From Polynucleobacter sp. 15G-AUS-farblos (GTDB lineage: Bacteria > Pseudomonadota > Gammaproteobacteria > Burkholderiales > Burkholderiaceae): DNA of 64,000 nt. Below the pieces are notes generated by a model. The model searched no databases and was not told the DNA's origin. It saw only the letters and a program-made list of their open reading frames with translations. The translations under genes and the position numbers were made by a program. Shown piece by piece: positions 9,583 to 20,567 of this stretch (positions are counted from its first letter, which is position 1; the number at the start of each line of letters is the position of its first letter). The DNA lies in the NCBI RefSeq assembly GCF_018882445.1, contig NZ_JACVOM010000003.1:297381-361380 (forward strand), given 5' to 3'.

Positions 9583-10251
9583 TTAGATTCCATATTTTTC
9601 TCGATACGCTTTGACTGCAGGCAAATAAGCCGTCAGCTCAGTATCACTTGATGCTGTTAAGAAAGACATTAAATCTGCCAGGTTGGCGATGGCTATTACT
9701 GGCAATCCAAACTCTTGCTCAACCGCCTGTACTGCAGACTTTTCGCCTACCTCAGTAGCTGTTCCTGATCTTTCCATGCGATCTAATGCAATCAATACGG
9801 CCGCAGGTTCAGCTCCCGCTCCGCGAATGAGTTCAACAGACTCCCGAACCGATGTACCTGCCGAAATCACATCATCAATAATCACCACTCTGCCTTTCAC
9901 TGGTGCGCCGACCAATGAGCCGCCCTCTCCGTGATCCTTTACCTCTTTGCGGTTATAGGCGTAAGGCACATTGATGCCCTCATCCGCCAAAGCAATGGCT
10001 GTAGCGGCCGCCAAGGTAATCCCTTTATATGCAGGGCCATAAAGCATGTCATATTGCATCTGAGACTCTTGCAGGGCTTTTGCGTAATATCGACCGAGAG
10101 CACTCAAGCGAGCGCCGTCATTAAAACCGCCAGCATTAAAGAAATATGGTGAAAGCCGTCCCGCTTTGGTTTTAAACTCCCCAAACGACAAAACCTTTGC
10201 CTCTAAGGCAAAACGAATAAAGTTATCTTGATTAGAATTTTTTGAGCTCAT
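9583..10251 (-). CDS. pyrE: Orotate phosphoribosyltransferase
   Basis: Transfers the ribose phosphate of PRPP to orotate in pyrimidine synthesis. The PRPP-binding loop VVIIDDVISAGTSVRES is intact, and AYNRKEVKDHGEGG forms the flexible catalytic loop. The 222 residues are standard. It converges with dapF (13 bases apart) and diverges from xthA with only eight bases between the start codons, so the two promoters must overlap or lie within each other's coding region. Confidence 0.95.
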   Translation of the reverse strand: MSSKNSNQDNFIRFALEAKVLSFGEFKTKAGRLSPYFFNAGGFNDGARLSALGRYYAKALQESQMQYDMLYGPAYKGITLAAATAIALADEGINVPYAYNRKEVKDHGEGGSLVGAPVKGRVVIIDDVISAGTSVRESVELIRGAGAEPAAVLIALDRMERSGTATEVGEKSAVQAVEQEFGLPVIAIANLADLMSFLTASSDTELTAYLPAVKAYREKYGI

Positions 10252-10259
10252 AGGCCTAC

Positions 10260-11042
10260 ATGTTACGCATCATTTCAGCGAACCTCAACGGTATCCGTTC
10301 TGCAGTCAAAAAAGGCTTTCTGCCATGGGCTGTGAAGCAAAAGGCGGACTTCATTTGCATGCAAGAGCTCAAGGCTCAACGCGAGGACTTAGAGGATGCC
10401 ATTCTGAATCCAGAGGGATTGCATGGCTTCTTCCATCACGCTGAGAAAAAGGGCTACAGCGGTTGCGGCATTTATACCCCCCACAAACCAGATGAGGTTC
10501 TCTACGGCTATGGCAATGAAGAATTCGATGCCGAAGGACGCTACGTAGAAGCTCGCTTCAAAGAACTCTCCATCATTTCGGTTTATATGCCATCGGGCTC
10601 TAGCTCTCCCGAAAGACAAGAGGCCAAATACCGCTACCTGGATAGTTTTTTACCGCACCTCATTGCGCTAAAGAAATCCGGCCGCGAAATTGTTCTCTGT
10701 GGTGACGTCAATATCGCTCATCAAGAAATTGATCTGAAGAATTGGAAGGGGAACTTAAAAAATTCTGGCTTCTTGCCCGAAGAGCGCGCTTGGCTTACCA
10801 ATCTCTTCAATCAAGTGGGTTATGTGGATGTCTATCGCAAACTGGAACCAGAGGCAGCAGAATCTTGCTACACCTGGTGGAGCAATCGCGGTCAGGCTTA
10901 TGCCAAGAATGTAGGATGGCGGATTGACTATCACATCAGTACGCCTGGTATCGCTAACACTGCCAAAAAAACGGCTGTCTACAAAGAAGAGCGCTTCTCA
11001 GACCATGCACCACTCATGGTGGATTACGACTGGAAAATCTAA
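10260..11042 (+). CDS. xth: Exodeoxyribonuclease III (AP endonuclease)
   Basis: Base-excision repair nuclease of the exonuclease-endonuclease-phosphatase fold, about 260 residues. Visible motifs: SANLNGIRSA at the N-terminus, CMQELKAQ with the metal-binding glutamate, CGDVNIAHQEIDLKNW, GWRIDYH and the C-terminal SDHAPLMVDY with the catalytic histidine. It is divergent from pyrE and converges on the ampG-like gene. Confidence 0.93.
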   Translation: MLRIISANLNGIRSAVKKGFLPWAVKQKADFICMQELKAQREDLEDAILNPEGLHGFFHHAEKKGYSGCGIYTPHKPDEVLYGYGNEEFDAEGRYVEARFKELSIISVYMPSGSSSPERQEAKYRYLDSFLPHLIALKKSGREIVLCGDVNIAHQEIDLKNWKGNLKNSGFLPEERAWLTNLFNQVGYVDVYRKLEPEAAESCYTWWSNRGQAYAKNVGWRIDYHISTPGIANTAKKTAVYKEERFSDHAPLMVDYDWKI

Positions 11043-11051
11043 TTTGAAAAA

Positions 11052-12374
11052 TTAGTTGGGCTCTTTTTTAATTTGGACTATGTTGAAATGAATCGTGAGC
11101 CAAATTAATACTAGGACTGGGGCACCAATAATTGCAGTGCCATAGAAAAATGCTGGATAGCCAAATGAATCAACAAAGACTCCTGAAAAGCCAGCTAACC
11201 ACTTAGGTAACAACAACATCATTGAGCTAAACAAAGCATATTGGGTTGCTGAATAACGGATATTAGTCAGGGCAGATAAGAACGCAATAAATGCCGCACT
11301 AGCAATACCTGAGCTCAGGTTATCGGCCGAGATCACCCAAACTAAGCCCCGAAGATCATGGCCCTGAGTGGCCAACCAAGCAAACAGTAAATTACTTACG
11401 GCTGACAGAATCGCTCCCAAAAACAAAATACGTAGAACACCAAAACGCAGTGTTAAGACGCCGCCAATAAATGCGCCGACCAAGGTCATGACAACACCAA
11501 ACACCTTGCTCACTGCAGCAACTTCGTCTTTGGTGTAACCCATATCGACATAGAAAGGATTGGCCATAATGCCCATCACAACATCGCTAATGCGATATAC
11601 CGCGATCAAGGACAAAATCAAAATGGCATGCCAGCGATAACGCTGAATAAATTCTGCAAAGGGCTCGATCAAGGTTTGATGCAGCCAAGCCTTAGCATTA
11701 CGAGCCTTAGGAAGCTCTACTCGAATAGGCTCTTTACTCAACAAGGTTGTAATGACGCCAACACCAATTGAAGCGGCCATACATAAATAAGCAAACTGCC
11801 AAGCGCTCGCATCGTAAGAGCCAGAACCTGTTTCTGCCCGTGCAGCCAGCCACAGAACCCCTGCACCCGCCCAAATTAAGGCCAATCGATATCCCGTTTG
11901 ATAGGTCGCTGCTAAGGCCGCTTGATGATCGCTATTGGCAGACTCAATCCGAAATGCATCTAAGGCAATATCTTGGGTAGCCGAACCAAATGCAACTAGG
12001 AGTGCGCACCATACAACCGCATTTAAGGCCAATTTAGGATCAACACTCGACATCCCAACCAAGCCCAAAATGATGAGGGCCTGAGCAAACAATAACCAAC
12101 TACGCCTACGACCAAATAATTTAGTAAGCAAAGGAATTGGTAAGCGATCAACTAAGGGCGCCCACACCCACTTAAAGGCATAAATCAATCCAACCCAAGT
12201 GAGATAACCAATCGTGCTGCGATCAATACCGGCCTCTCGCAACCAAAAACTTAAGGTACCAAGAATGAGCAATAAAGGTAAGCCTGCTGAAAATCCTAGA
12301 AACAACATTCGCAAGCAGGGCCATTCGAGATAAACCCGAAAGTCCTTTAACCAAGACTGAACAGCTTTAGGCAC
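11052..12374 (-). CDS. ampG: AmpG-like muropeptide permease (MFS)
   Basis: About twelve hydrophobic helices over 440 residues. The opening LRMLFLGFSAGLPLLLILGTLSFWLREAGI is characteristic of AmpG, the importer of GlcNAc-anhydroMurNAc peptides released by lytic transglycosylases such as Slt. It overlaps the metW reading frame by 8 bases and is the last gene of the argB-slmA-metX-metW-ampG run. A link to methionine genes is not obvious, so the arrangement is probably positional. The substrate is inferred from the family. Confidence 0.85.
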   Translation of the reverse strand: MPKAVQSWLKDFRVYLEWPCLRMLFLGFSAGLPLLLILGTLSFWLREAGIDRSTIGYLTWVGLIYAFKWVWAPLVDRLPIPLLTKLFGRRRSWLLFAQALIILGLVGMSSVDPKLALNAVVWCALLVAFGSATQDIALDAFRIESANSDHQAALAATYQTGYRLALIWAGAGVLWLAARAETGSGSYDASAWQFAYLCMAASIGVGVITTLLSKEPIRVELPKARNAKAWLHQTLIEPFAEFIQRYRWHAILILSLIAVYRISDVVMGIMANPFYVDMGYTKDEVAAVSKVFGVVMTLVGAFIGGVLTLRFGVLRILFLGAILSAVSNLLFAWLATQGHDLRGLVWVISADNLSSGIASAAFIAFLSALTNIRYSATQYALFSSMMLLLPKWLAGFSGVFVDSFGYPAFFYGTAIIGAPVLVLIWLTIHFNIVQIKKEPN

Positions 12375-12951
12375 GGCGAACGCGGAATAAGGCTAAGCTA
12401 CCAAAGAAATTAGGCAATAAGGTCACTTGCCGACCCTCGTGCAAGATGCACTGATCAAGCACCTTTAATCCAATACTAGAGGCCAATTTTTCAAAATCAT
12501 CGACCGTTAAGACACGCACGTTAGGCGTGTTGTACCACTGATATGGCAAGCTCTTGGATACCGGCATACGCCCGAGTCCAACCGCCAAACGATGAGACCA
12601 GTGACCGAAGTTTGGGAAAGACACCACCGACTCTTTTCCTACGCGCACTACTTCACGCAAGATCTTTTCAGTTTGGTGAATAGTCTGTAGCGTCTGAGAC
12701 AAGACCACAGTATCAAAACTATTGTCTTCAAAAAGAGCTAGCCCACCTTCTAAATTTTGCTGAATTACATTCAGACCTTTTTGAACGCAAGCAAGAACGC
12801 GAGCATCGTCTATCTCTACGCCATAGGTGTGCACCGGTTTTTCTTTTTGTAAAAACTCCAAAAAGCTACCATCACCGCAACCTAAATCGAGCACCTCGCT
12901 ATTGGGTGCGATCCAGTTCGATATGGCCGCGAAGTCTGCACGTTGATTCAT
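12367..12951 (-). CDS. metW: MetW methyltransferase-fold protein
   Basis: A 194-residue class I SAM-dependent methyltransferase fold with [15 protein letters not shown] as motif I. MetW proteins are encoded next to metX and are needed for full homoserine acetyltransferase function in several proteobacteria, although no methylation reaction is established. The start overlaps the metX stop by four bases (ATGA type), so translational coupling is likely. Confidence 0.93.
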   Translation of the reverse strand: MNQRADFAAISNWIAPNSEVLDLGCGDGSFLEFLQKEKPVHTYGVEIDDARVLACVQKGLNVIQQNLEGGLALFEDNSFDTVVLSQTLQTIHQTEKILREVVRVGKESVVSFPNFGHWSHRLAVGLGRMPVSKSLPYQWYNTPNVRVLTVDDFEKLASSIGLKVLDQCILHEGRQVTLLPNFFGSLALFRVRRA

Positions 12952-14087
12952 GATTGGGCCTCGCGCATATGCTTAAAGTACGCTCTTACTAAGTTGTGAT
13001 AGCGCTCATCATCCAATAAGAATGCATCGTGACCATGGGGTGCATCAATCTCTGCATAGCTCACCTCACTCTTGTTGCTCAGCAAGGACTTCACAATTTC
13101 ACGACTACGGTCTGGTGGGAAACGCCAGTCAGTCGAAAAGCTCACCACTAGAAATTTAGCCTGGACTTCTGCCAAAGCCCGATCAAGGCTACCCTCATAG
13201 CGACGCGCTGGATCAAAGTAATCTAAGGCTCGAGTGATCAAGAGATAAGTATTAGCATCAAAGTAAGTGGAAAACTTATCGCCTTGATGACGCAAATAAC
13301 TTTCTACTTCGAATTCAACATCAAAGCTAAAGCGGTAATCATTTGACTCGCCATTAGGCCGTTGCAATTCGCGCCCAAATTTTTCAGCCATATCATCATC
13401 TGATAAATAGGTAATGTGACCTACCATGCGAGCTAAGCGCAAACCGCGCTTCGGCACCACCCCATGCTCGTAGTAATTACCGCCATGAAAATCTGGGTCA
13501 GACAAAATAGCATTGCGCGCTACTTCGTTAAATGCGATATTTTGCGCACTCAATCTAGGGGTAGAGGCCACCACAATGCAATGCTCTAAGCGCTTTGGAA
13601 ACTGAATAGCCCAAGCCATCGCCTGCATACCACCCAAGCTACCGCCCATCACAGCAGCAAACTTACGAATACCCAATTTATCTGCCAAGCGCGCCTGAGT
13701 ATTGACCCAATCCTCAACAGTAATTACAGGAAAGTCAGCTCCATATGGCTTGCCTGAGGCAGGGTTGATGCTCATGGGTCCAGTAGATCCAAAACATGAG
13801 CCTAAGTTATTTACGCCAATGACAAAAAAATGATTGGTATCGACTGGTTTGCCAGGTCCGATCATGTTATCCCACCAACCAATATCCTCTGGATCTTCAG
13901 GACTTGGGCCAGCAACGTGGTGGGATGCATTTAGTGCATGACAAACTAGGACAGCATTACTTTTATCGGCATTGAGTTTGCCGTATGTTTCAATAACTAA
14001 ATCGTATCCAGACAACATGGCGCCACTTTGCAAAGGCAGTGGCTCGGCAAAATGGATGGTATTTCTTGAGAGATGTAGCTCGCTCAT
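12948..14087 (-). CDS. metX: Homoserine O-acyltransferase
   Basis: First committed step of methionine synthesis, activating homoserine with acetyl- or succinyl-CoA. It has an alpha/beta hydrolase fold with the nucleophile elbow [24 protein letters not shown] near the N-terminus and the C-terminal catalytic histidine in [11 protein letters not shown]. The 379 residues are typical. Whether it uses acetyl- or succinyl-CoA cannot be read by eye. It overlaps both slmA and metW by four bases. Confidence 0.94.
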   Translation of the reverse strand: MSELHLSRNTIHFAEPLPLQSGAMLSGYDLVIETYGKLNADKSNAVLVCHALNASHHVAGPSPEDPEDIGWWDNMIGPGKPVDTNHFFVIGVNNLGSCFGSTGPMSINPASGKPYGADFPVITVEDWVNTQARLADKLGIRKFAAVMGGSLGGMQAMAWAIQFPKRLEHCIVVASTPRLSAQNIAFNEVARNAILSDPDFHGGNYYEHGVVPKRGLRLARMVGHITYLSDDDMAEKFGRELQRPNGESNDYRFSFDVEFEVESYLRHQGDKFSTYFDANTYLLITRALDYFDPARRYEGSLDRALAEVQAKFLVVSFSTDWRFPPDRSREIVKSLLSNKSEVSYAEIDAPHGHDAFLLDDERYHNLVRAYFKHMREAQS

Positions 14088-14734
14088 TCTGAGAGAAGGA
14101 TGCGCAAACTAATATCTGAGGCTTCTGTTGGCAACTTCTTAAAACCGCTGCGTGCAAAGCGGTGCCAGCGCCCCAATACAATGCTCATCAACATAGCGGC
14201 CCGAATACTGACCTCCTCTTGACCCACTTGCGCCCATGCGCCACCTTGAGTCTGAGCAATGCGTAATGCTTGTTTAAGTGAGGCTTCGACGCGATCCAAA
14301 ACCTGTGTGATGCGCTCTTGAAGACGATCATCTTCCTGCAACAATGCATCGCCCAACAGAACTCGCGTCATTCCTGGATTCTTTTCAGCAAAGAATAAAA
14401 GCATCTGCAAAATCCCGCGTGCTTGCGCAAGCCCTGATTCTTCTTTTTGATTAATTTGATTAATCAACCCAAAAACTGTTTGCTCGATAAACGAAATGAG
14501 GCCTTCAAACATTTGCGCCTTACTGGCGAAATGGCGATAAAGAGCCGCTTCTGAAACTTGAATCTTGGCCGCTAAGGCTGCAGTAGTGACGCGCTCACCC
14601 TTTGGGTTTTGCAACATCTCCGCAAGTACCTGCAAGATCTGTAGGCGACGCTCGCCTGGCTTAGGACGCTTACGTGCCTTGCCACCGTCAGCATTGCTGT
14701 CGTTGATATCTGCTGGCTGTAAAGATTCACGCAT
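14084..14734 (-). CDS. slmA: SlmA-type nucleoid occlusion regulator (TetR family)
   Basis: TetR-like protein of 216 residues. The helix-turn-helix region [32 protein letters not shown] and the following [12 protein letters not shown] are characteristic of SlmA, which binds DNA and blocks FtsZ assembly over the nucleoid. The basic N-terminal stretch before the HTH is somewhat long. It is set between argB and metX with 10-base and overlapping junctions, so it is probably co-transcribed with both. Confidence 0.85.
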   Translation of the reverse strand: MRESLQPADINDSNADGGKARKRPKPGERRLQILQVLAEMLQNPKGERVTTAALAAKIQVSEAALYRHFASKAQMFEGLISFIEQTVFGLINQINQKEESGLAQARGILQMLLFFAEKNPGMTRVLLGDALLQEDDRLQERITQVLDRVEASLKQALRIAQTQGGAWAQVGQEEVSIRAAMLMSIVLGRWHRFARSGFKKLPTEASDISLRILLSE

Positions 14735-14744
14735 GGTTTTCTAC

Positions 14745-15647
14745 TTATCTGGAGCGGATCATCGTACCGAAGGCTTGCTCGGTCAAAATTTCTAATAACA
14801 AAGAATGTTCGATCCGGCCGTCGATGATGTGTACAGAGTTAACGCCGCTCTTGGCTGCATCTAAGGCCGATGAAATCTTTGGCAACATGCCTCCAGAAAT
14901 CGTACCGTCAGCAAACAGAGCATCGATCTCGCGCGCAGTTAAGTCGGTCAAGAGCGTGCCATTCTTATCCATCACACCAGGAATATTCGTCATCATGACC
15001 AACTTTTCCGCATGCAGAATTTCAGCCATCTTGCCAGCTACAAGGTCAGCATTAATGTTGTAGGCCTGACCTTCCTCACTAAAACCAATCGGAGAAATCA
15101 CAGGAATGAAGGCGTCGTCTTGTAAGGCCTTAACCACTGCTGGATTAATTGCATCAATCTCACCAACAAAACCTAGATCAATCATGCCTCCAGGCTTGTT
15201 TTCATCAGCCACTAACATTTTTTTAGCGCGAATCAGTCCACCGTCTTTGCCTGTCAAGCCTACAGCCTGACCGCCAAAGTGATTAATGAGCATCACAATA
15301 TCTTGCTGCACTTCACCACCGAGAACCCACTCCACTACTTCCATAGTCTCTTCGTCAGTGACGCGCATACCCTGAATAAAAGTTCCAGTCTTGCCGATCT
15401 TCTTCAGAGCCTCATCGATTTGCGGGCCACCACCATGAACAACAACTGGATTCATGCCTACCAACTTAAGCAAAATGACATCGCGCGCAAAGCTTTCTTT
15501 GAGGCGCTCTTCCACCATGGCATTTCCACCATACTTAATGACGATTGTTTTGCCATGATAGGAACGGATATAAGGCAAAGCCTCTGCAAGAATCTCCGCC
15601 TTTAATAAAGGTGAGATGTCAGTGATAGTGGGTAATTGCTTAGTCAT
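14745..15647 (-). CDS. argB: Acetylglutamate kinase
   Basis: Phosphorylates N-acetylglutamate in arginine synthesis. Amino-acid kinase fold motifs: [10 protein letters not shown] at the N-terminus, [28 protein letters not shown] and [14 protein letters not shown]. The 300 residues match the family. It lies 14 bases downstream of the dksA frame on the same strand and may head, or belong to, the slmA-met run. Confidence 0.96.
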   Translation of the reverse strand: MTKQLPTITDISPLLKAEILAEALPYIRSYHGKTIVIKYGGNAMVEERLKESFARDVILLKLVGMNPVVVHGGGPQIDEALKKIGKTGTFIQGMRVTDEETMEVVEWVLGGEVQQDIVMLINHFGGQAVGLTGKDGGLIRAKKMLVADENKPGGMIDLGFVGEIDAINPAVVKALQDDAFIPVISPIGFSEEGQAYNINADLVAGKMAEILHAEKLVMMTNIPGVMDKNGTLLTDLTAREIDALFADGTISGGMLPKISSALDAAKSGVNSVHIIDGRIEHSLLLEILTEQAFGTMIRSR

Positions 15648-15661
15648 TGCAGCTTAAAAAT

Positions 15662-16150
15662 TTATTCGCCAAATAATTTTTGGCGGAGTTCACGACGCTC
15701 TTGAGCCTCAAGAGATAAATTGGCGGTAGGTCTAGCGATGAGACGATTCAAGCCGATTGGCTCGCCGGTTTCCTCGCACCAACCATAGTCGCCAGACTCA
15801 ATGCGAGCTAATGCTTGTTCAACTTTTTTCAACAACTTACGCTCACGATCACGTGTGCGTAACTCCAATGCATGCTCTTCTTCAATCGTTGCACGATCAG
15901 CTGGATCAGGCACCAAAATATTTTCGCGAAGATGCTCTGTTGTCTCTGAGGCATTTTTCAGAATGTCCTCTTTAAGGGTGAGCAATTTTTGACGGAAGAA
16001 ATCCAGCTGCGCGGCACTCATATAGTCCTTGTCGGACATCTTGAGCAATTCGGCCTCTGTTAAAGGCGCTCCCTTTGGAGTCTTGGCGCTCGATGCTTTA
16101 GTGCTTGCTTTTGCAGCAGCTGCTGGTTTTGTTGCTGTTTTTACCGTCAT
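15662..16150 (-). CDS. dksA: RNA polymerase-binding factor DksA (single-cysteine type)
   Basis: Secondary-channel factor that works with ppGpp on RNA polymerase. A low-complexity Ala/Lys/Thr N-terminus precedes the coiled coil, with the acidic tip region near residues 80-92. The zinc-finger motif is degenerate: C125 remains, while the other three canonical cysteine positions are T128, S146 and A149. Zinc-independent DksA variants of this kind are common in betaproteobacteria. The 162 residues are slightly longer than in E. coli. Confidence 0.92.
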   Translation of the reverse strand: MTVKTATKPAAAAKASTKASSAKTPKGAPLTEAELLKMSDKDYMSAAQLDFFRQKLLTLKEDILKNASETTEHLRENILVPDPADRATIEEEHALELRTRDRERKLLKKVEQALARIESGDYGWCEETGEPIGLNRLIARPTANLSLEAQERRELRQKLFGE

Positions 16151-16269
16151 TTCATTCTTTCCTGGATTTGAAGCATTATTGCCTCATTCTGCCAAAGTTT
16201 TACAGTCCTTTAATCAATATTGTTCAATATTCACCAATAATGACCGTGGCGGCGGATTGTACCCGAATC

Positions 16270-17334
16270 TCACTTCACCAAACATCCATCAAGCCCTGCC
16301 AATAGGGTGTCTTTGGGCAAATCAATGCCAATGAAAACCATCCTGGTTTGCTTGGGTTCTGCACCCCAAGGACCCGCCATATCGCTGCCCATCATCTGAT
16401 GAACCCCCTGGAAGACCACTTTTCGGTTAGTTCCCTTTACATAGAGGACGCCTTTATAGCGCAACATCTTCTCCCCAAAAACCTCCAAAATGCCCCCCAG
16501 GAAGTCTTCCAACTTTTGATGATCAAAGGGTTTATCACTACGAAAAACAAAGGATTGGATGCGGTCTGTGTGCCCTGCATGTCCGTGATGATGGTCATGG
16601 CTGTGATCATGGCCACAGGTGCTGTGATCGTGATCATGCGTATGGTCATGACCACAATTTTCATGATCATGATCCTCTTGCTCCAAGAAATGGGGATCAA
16701 TATCCAGCTTGGCATTCAAATTAAAACCCTTGAGGTCCAAGACGGCATTGAGTGGCACTACTCCCTTGGAAATACCTGCAATCGGCGCCCTTGGGTTCAT
16801 ATGCATGAGGCGATTACGCAAAGCCTCTACTTCAGCCGGAGTCACTAAGTCTGTCTTCGTAATGAAAATCTGGTCTGCGAAGCCAACTTGGCGCTGAGCC
16901 TCTTCATGCTCTGTAAGTTGCTGCGGGCCATGCTTGGCATCAACGAGTGTGACAACCGCATCTAAGACGTAGTGATCAGCAACATCATCATCCATAAAGA
17001 AAGTTTGTGCGACTGGGCCTGGATTAGCAACACCAGTAGTTTCAATCACCACACGATCAAAACTAATTTTCTTATCTTTACGCTGCTCCCATAGGGCGTT
17101 GAGAGCCTCCACTAAATCACCGCGAATGGTACAGCAGATACATCCGTTGCTCATCTGCACGATATTTTCTTGATTGTCTTGAACCAAAATATCGTTATCA
17201 ATATTTTCTTCACCAAACTCATTTTCAATGACGGCAATTTTTTTGCCATGCTCTTCAGTGAGAATATGTTTTAACAAGGTGGTTTTGCCGCTTCCTAAGA
17301 AGCCAGTCAAAATCGTTACCGGGATTAATGCCAT
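16270..17334 (-). CDS. CobW/COG0523 family metal-chaperone GTPase
   Basis: G3E GTPase with the P-loop [11 protein letters not shown] right after the start, the metal-binding CICC motif ([13 protein letters not shown]) and a long histidine- and aspartate-rich linker before the C-terminal CobW domain. COG0523 proteins deliver zinc or other metals to target enzymes; the target cannot be told here. The start is placed at the ATG at 17334, because GGA lies at good spacing and the family begins just before the P-loop. No clear Zur operator was seen. Confidence 0.9.
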   Translation of the reverse strand: MALIPVTILTGFLGSGKTTLLKHILTEEHGKKIAVIENEFGEENIDNDILVQDNQENIVQMSNGCICCTIRGDLVEALNALWEQRKDKKISFDRVVIETTGVANPGPVAQTFFMDDDVADHYVLDAVVTLVDAKHGPQQLTEHEEAQRQVGFADQIFITKTDLVTPAEVEALRNRLMHMNPRAPIAGISKGVVPLNAVLDLKGFNLNAKLDIDPHFLEQEDHDHENCGHDHTHDHDHSTCGHDHSHDHHHGHAGHTDRIQSFVFRSDKPFDHQKLEDFLGGILEVFGEKMLRYKGVLYVKGTNRKVVFQGVHQMMGSDMAGPWGAEPKQTRMVFIGIDLPKDTLLAGLDGCLVK

Positions 17335-17403
17335 CAATGATCCAATCAAAATCTAGTAGTAATGCATTCCCAAAGTGGGAAACCTAATATCTTACCGAGT
17401 TCC

Positions 17404-18405
17404 TTAGCCTTTACCAGCCTTTGCACGAGGATGGGCTTTATCGTATGCCTGAGCGAGGTGCTGAAAATCTAGGGCGGTATAAATCTGGGTGCTAGCGATG
17501 CTGGCATGCCCTAGCATTTCTTGAACTGCACGCAAATCCTGTGAAGACTGCAACACATGGCTAGCAAAGCTATGTCGCATCATATGTGGGTGCACGTGGG
17601 TTGGTAGGCCAGCGCGAATAGCTAAGGTACGCAACCTAGCCTGAACCGTTCTTGGTGAGAGCCGCTTGCCCGTAGCAGACAGGAATAGACCGATAGAGTG
17701 CTCTGAATAAGCTCCAGCATCCCGTATTTCACGCCACGCCGTTAAGGATTGCATCGCAGGAGCGCCTACTGGAACCGAGCGTCGTTTGCCGCCCTTGCCC
17801 AAAACAGTGACTTCAGCAGCATCCCAATCTAACCAGCCCGCGGATTCTTGTAGGCGATCTTTGCTTTGCATCACATCAATTCCAAGCAACTCCGAAAGGC
17901 GCAAACCAGAGGAATACAGCAAATCAATAATGGCTGCGTCCCGAATAGACTCTAGATCTTTTTTCTCATTGGCCTCTTTTACTGCCTGATTGACTAAAGC
18001 TAATGCTTGCTCAACCGATAAGGCCTTAGGCAATGATTTGAGCCGCTTAGGAGCCTTGACATCATCTACTGGATTGGCAATTAAATGGTTCGCAACCTTA
18101 CCCGCACGAGCATCCCGCCTCGCATCCTTCTCAGTAAGCCATGCGTACCAACCACGCCATGCAGAGAGAGCTCTTGCAATACTGCGAGACGACTTTCCTT
18201 GTGAATGCAAGCGACCCGCCCAACGACGAACATGGCCATTAGTCACCCTTAATAAATCAATCGAATCTTCCTGTGCAAATTGTTGCAGCTCACTTAAATC
18301 AAGTCGATACGCTGTCAAAGTATGCACAGAAAGTTGACGCAGAACATGCAACCCATGCAAATACTCTTGCATGAGAGGGTGTAAATCAGCCAGCTGTAGT
18401 TTCAT
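17404..18405 (-). CDS. xerC: Tyrosine recombinase XerC
   Basis: Chromosome dimer resolution recombinase. The catalytic residues are all present: R169, K204, H274 with R277, H300 and Y309 (in STQIYTALD). The N-terminal SAM-like core-binding domain covers roughly residues 8-95. The start overlaps the DUF484 gene by 20 bases, an arrangement also known elsewhere. Its neighbours are housekeeping genes, so this is the resident Xer protein and not a phage integrase. Confidence 0.93.
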   Translation of the reverse strand: MKLQLADLHPLMQEYLHGLHVLRQLSVHTLTAYRLDLSELQQFAQEDSIDLLRVTNGHVRRWAGRLHSQGKSSRSIARALSAWRGWYAWLTEKDARRDARAGKVANHLIANPVDDVKAPKRLKSLPKALSVEQALALVNQAVKEANEKKDLESIRDAAIIDLLYSSGLRLSELLGIDVMQSKDRLQESAGWLDWDAAEVTVLGKGGKRRSVPVGAPAMQSLTAWREIRDAGAYSEHSIGLFLSATGKRLSPRTVQARLRTLAIRAGLPTHVHPHMMRHSFASHVLQSSQDLRAVQEMLGHASIASTQIYTALDFQHLAQAYDKAHPRAKAGKG

Positions 18406-19060
18406 AAGCCTGGATGCGATCCAAAGCTGCAGCGCTTAGCTCGGCAATCTGACGCAAATAGAATGCGCCCATATCCGCTGTGAAGCGGGTTTCATCTTTG
18501 CTGGCCAAAAGAAGGACAGCGGGAGATTGATTAATGCCGATACTTTTACCCAGTGGCAAGCCAATAGCCACCATGCTTTGCCACTCAGGCTCAATTTTGG
18601 TTTGACTGGCCAACAAATCCACACTGGCAGCAGCCAACTCTTTTGCAGATCCGCATAAAGGCGTGCCAACCCAAGGACTAAAAGCGGAATTAGGCGATAA
18701 GAGTTGAGCGGCATCTACTTCAAATACTTCAGCTAATCCTGTAGAAATTGCTTCTTCAACATCAGACTTGTTATTAGCCTTCATCAAACGCATCAGCCAA
18801 GCCACCAAGCTTTGCTGGGTTTTATCGTTACGACTTCCAAAGTGCAACATCTCGCTTAAACGTCGATTGAGCTCTTGATTCTGAGTACGTAATACCGTCA
18901 TTTGTCGTTCTTGCAAAGAAATTGCACGATCTTCATGAGGATGTTTAATACGAATCTCATTAAAGAGATCTGCATAGCGCTCAAAAAATCCTGGGGTTGC
19001 ACGCAACCACTCAGCGACTAATTCTTCTTGCTCGGCTTGTTTAGGATCAATTGCACTCAT
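18386..19060 (-). CDS. DUF484 family protein (GAF-like)
   Basis: A 224-residue protein of the DUF484 family, found beside xerC in many proteobacteria. The N-terminal VAEWLRATPGFFERYADLF and SLQERQMTVLRTQNQELNRRL segments are diagnostic; a coiled coil leads into a GAF-like domain. Function is unknown. It is translationally coupled to xerC by overlap. Confidence 0.88.
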   Translation of the reverse strand: MSAIDPKQAEQEELVAEWLRATPGFFERYADLFNEIRIKHPHEDRAISLQERQMTVLRTQNQELNRRLSEMLHFGSRNDKTQQSLVAWLMRLMKANNKSDVEEAISTGLAEVFEVDAAQLLSPNSAFSPWVGTPLCGSAKELAAASVDLLASQTKIEPEWQSMVAIGLPLGKSIGINQSPAVLLLASKDETRFTADMGAFYLRQIAELSAAALDRIQAYETTAG

Positions 19061-19094
19061 TCATTTCTTTCTTGATGTCTGGTATGAAGTTTCA

Positions 19095-20567
19095 TCAACC
19101 CAATTTCTTACGTAACAACTCATTCACCTGCCCTGGGTTAGCTTTCCCTTGTGAAGCTTTCATGATCTGGCCTACCAAAGCATTAAACGCCTTTTCTTTG
19201 CCTGAGCGGAATTCTTCTACGGATTTTTGATTAGCTTGTAAAACCTGATCAATGATGGCTTCCAAGGCGCCGCTATCACTAATTTGCTTTAGGCCTTTAG
19301 CATCAATAATTTGATCTACGGTACTAATAGTCTTACCAGCCAAAGCCTCTTCCCAGAGAATGGCAAAAATATCTTTAGCAATTTTATTGGAGATCGTGCC
19401 ATCTGCTACGCGAGTAAGCAGGGGCGCTAGATGCCCTGCTTTCAAGGGTGCATCTGCTGTAGTTATAGCCGCACGATTTACAGCCGAAGCAAATTCACCT
19501 GCAATTAAATTGGCAGCCGCTTTGGCTAAAGGCTTACCCACAATAGCCAGCAAGTCCTCAAATACTTTTGCGGTGTCACGATCTTGAGTTAACAACTGAA
19601 CGTCGTAGGCACTTAAACCATAATCACTTTGCCATTGCTCACGCAGTTGCGCAGGAAGAGTAGGCATCTGACTGCGCACCTCTGCAATCCAAGCATCATC
19701 GATGATGACTGGCAATAAATCTGGGTCCGGGAAATAACGGTAATCATTGGCGTCTTCTTTGCTGCGCATACTTCGAGTTTCCTGGCGATCAGGATCGTAT
19801 AGGCGTGTCTCTTGCACAACCGTTCCGCCATCCTCAATCAATTCAATTTGGCGACGCACTTCATACTGAATCGCTTCTTCCAGAAAACGGAATGAGTTCA
19901 GATTCTTAATTTCGCAACGTGTACCAAACTCCGCCTGCCCTTTTGGACGAACGGAGACGTTGGCATCACAGCGGAATGAGCCTTCTTGCATATTGCCATC
20001 GCAAACGCCCAACCAAACAACCAGGGTGTGTAAAGCCTTTGCATAAGCAACTGCTTCAGCCGCACTGCGCATCACTGGTTCAGTCACGATTTCTAACAAA
20101 GGCGTACCAGCGCGATTTAAGTCGATGCCACTAGATGGCTCACCATGGGGTCCAATGAAACCTTCCTCATGAACCGACTTGCCGGCATCCTCTTCCATGT
20201 GGGCGCGCGTCAACTCCACAGTTTTCACTTCATCACCAACCAAAATCTCGAGATGTCCACCAACTACAACCGGGATCTCCATCTGACTAATTTGATAACC
20301 CTTAGGCAGGTCTGGGTAGAAGTAATTCTTACGGGCAAAAATACTCGCTGGTGAAATCTTTGCACTTACCGCCAATCCAAAACGAATGGCATGCTCAACG
20401 GCTTGAAGATTGAGTACCGGCAGCACACCAGGTAAAGCCAAATCCACTGCACATGCTTGTGTATTAGGCTCGGCGCCAAAACGTGTGCTCGCACCACTAA
20501 ATATTTTTGACTTTGTTTGTAACTGCGCGTGGGTCTCTAGACCAATAACAACTTCCCATTGCATCAT
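19095..20567 (-). CDS. gatB: Asp/Glu-tRNA amidotransferase subunit B
   Basis: Subunit of GatCAB, which amidates Glu-tRNAGln and Asp-tRNAAsn. It opens [21 protein letters not shown], carries the cradle-domain segment [17 protein letters not shown], and ends in the YqeY-like tail ([21 protein letters not shown]). The start at 20567 is chosen because ATGATG overlaps the gatA stop codon. The set gatC-gatA-gatB is in order on the minus strand. Confidence 0.96.
   Translation of the reverse strand: MMQWEVVIGLETHAQLQTKSKIFSGASTRFGAEPNTQACAVDLALPGVLPVLNLQAVEHAIRFGLAVSAKISPASIFARKNYFYPDLPKGYQISQMEIPVVVGGHLEILVGDEVKTVELTRAHMEEDAGKSVHEEGFIGPHGEPSSGIDLNRAGTPLLEIVTEPVMRSAAEAVAYAKALHTLVVWLGVCDGNMQEGSFRCDANVSVRPKGQAEFGTRCEIKNLNSFRFLEEAIQYEVRRQIELIEDGGTVVQETRLYDPDRQETRSMRSKEDANDYRYFPDPDLLPVIIDDAWIAEVRSQMPTLPAQLREQWQSDYGLSAYDVQLLTQDRDTAKVFEDLLAIVGKPLAKAAANLIAGEFASAVNRAAITTADAPLKAGHLAPLLTRVADGTISNKIAKDIFAILWEEALAGKTISTVDQIIDAKGLKQISDSGALEAIIDQVLQANQKSVEEFRSGKEKAFNALVGQIMKASQGKANPGQVNELLRKKLG

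Noticed and set aside
16348..16848. Long plus-strand frame opposite the CobW-like gene
   Set aside because: It is an antisense shadow created by the His/Asp-rich repeat coding and shows no family features.
17335..17403. Zur operator before the CobW-like gene
   Set aside because: No GTTATA-TATAAC type palindrome could be found; only a CCCACTTTGGG partial repeat is present.
17404..18405. XerC as the integrase of the repeat array
   Set aside because: It is embedded in a conserved housekeeping context with DUF484, 34 kb away, and has all features of resident XerC. It cannot be excluded as a helper but is not array-specific.
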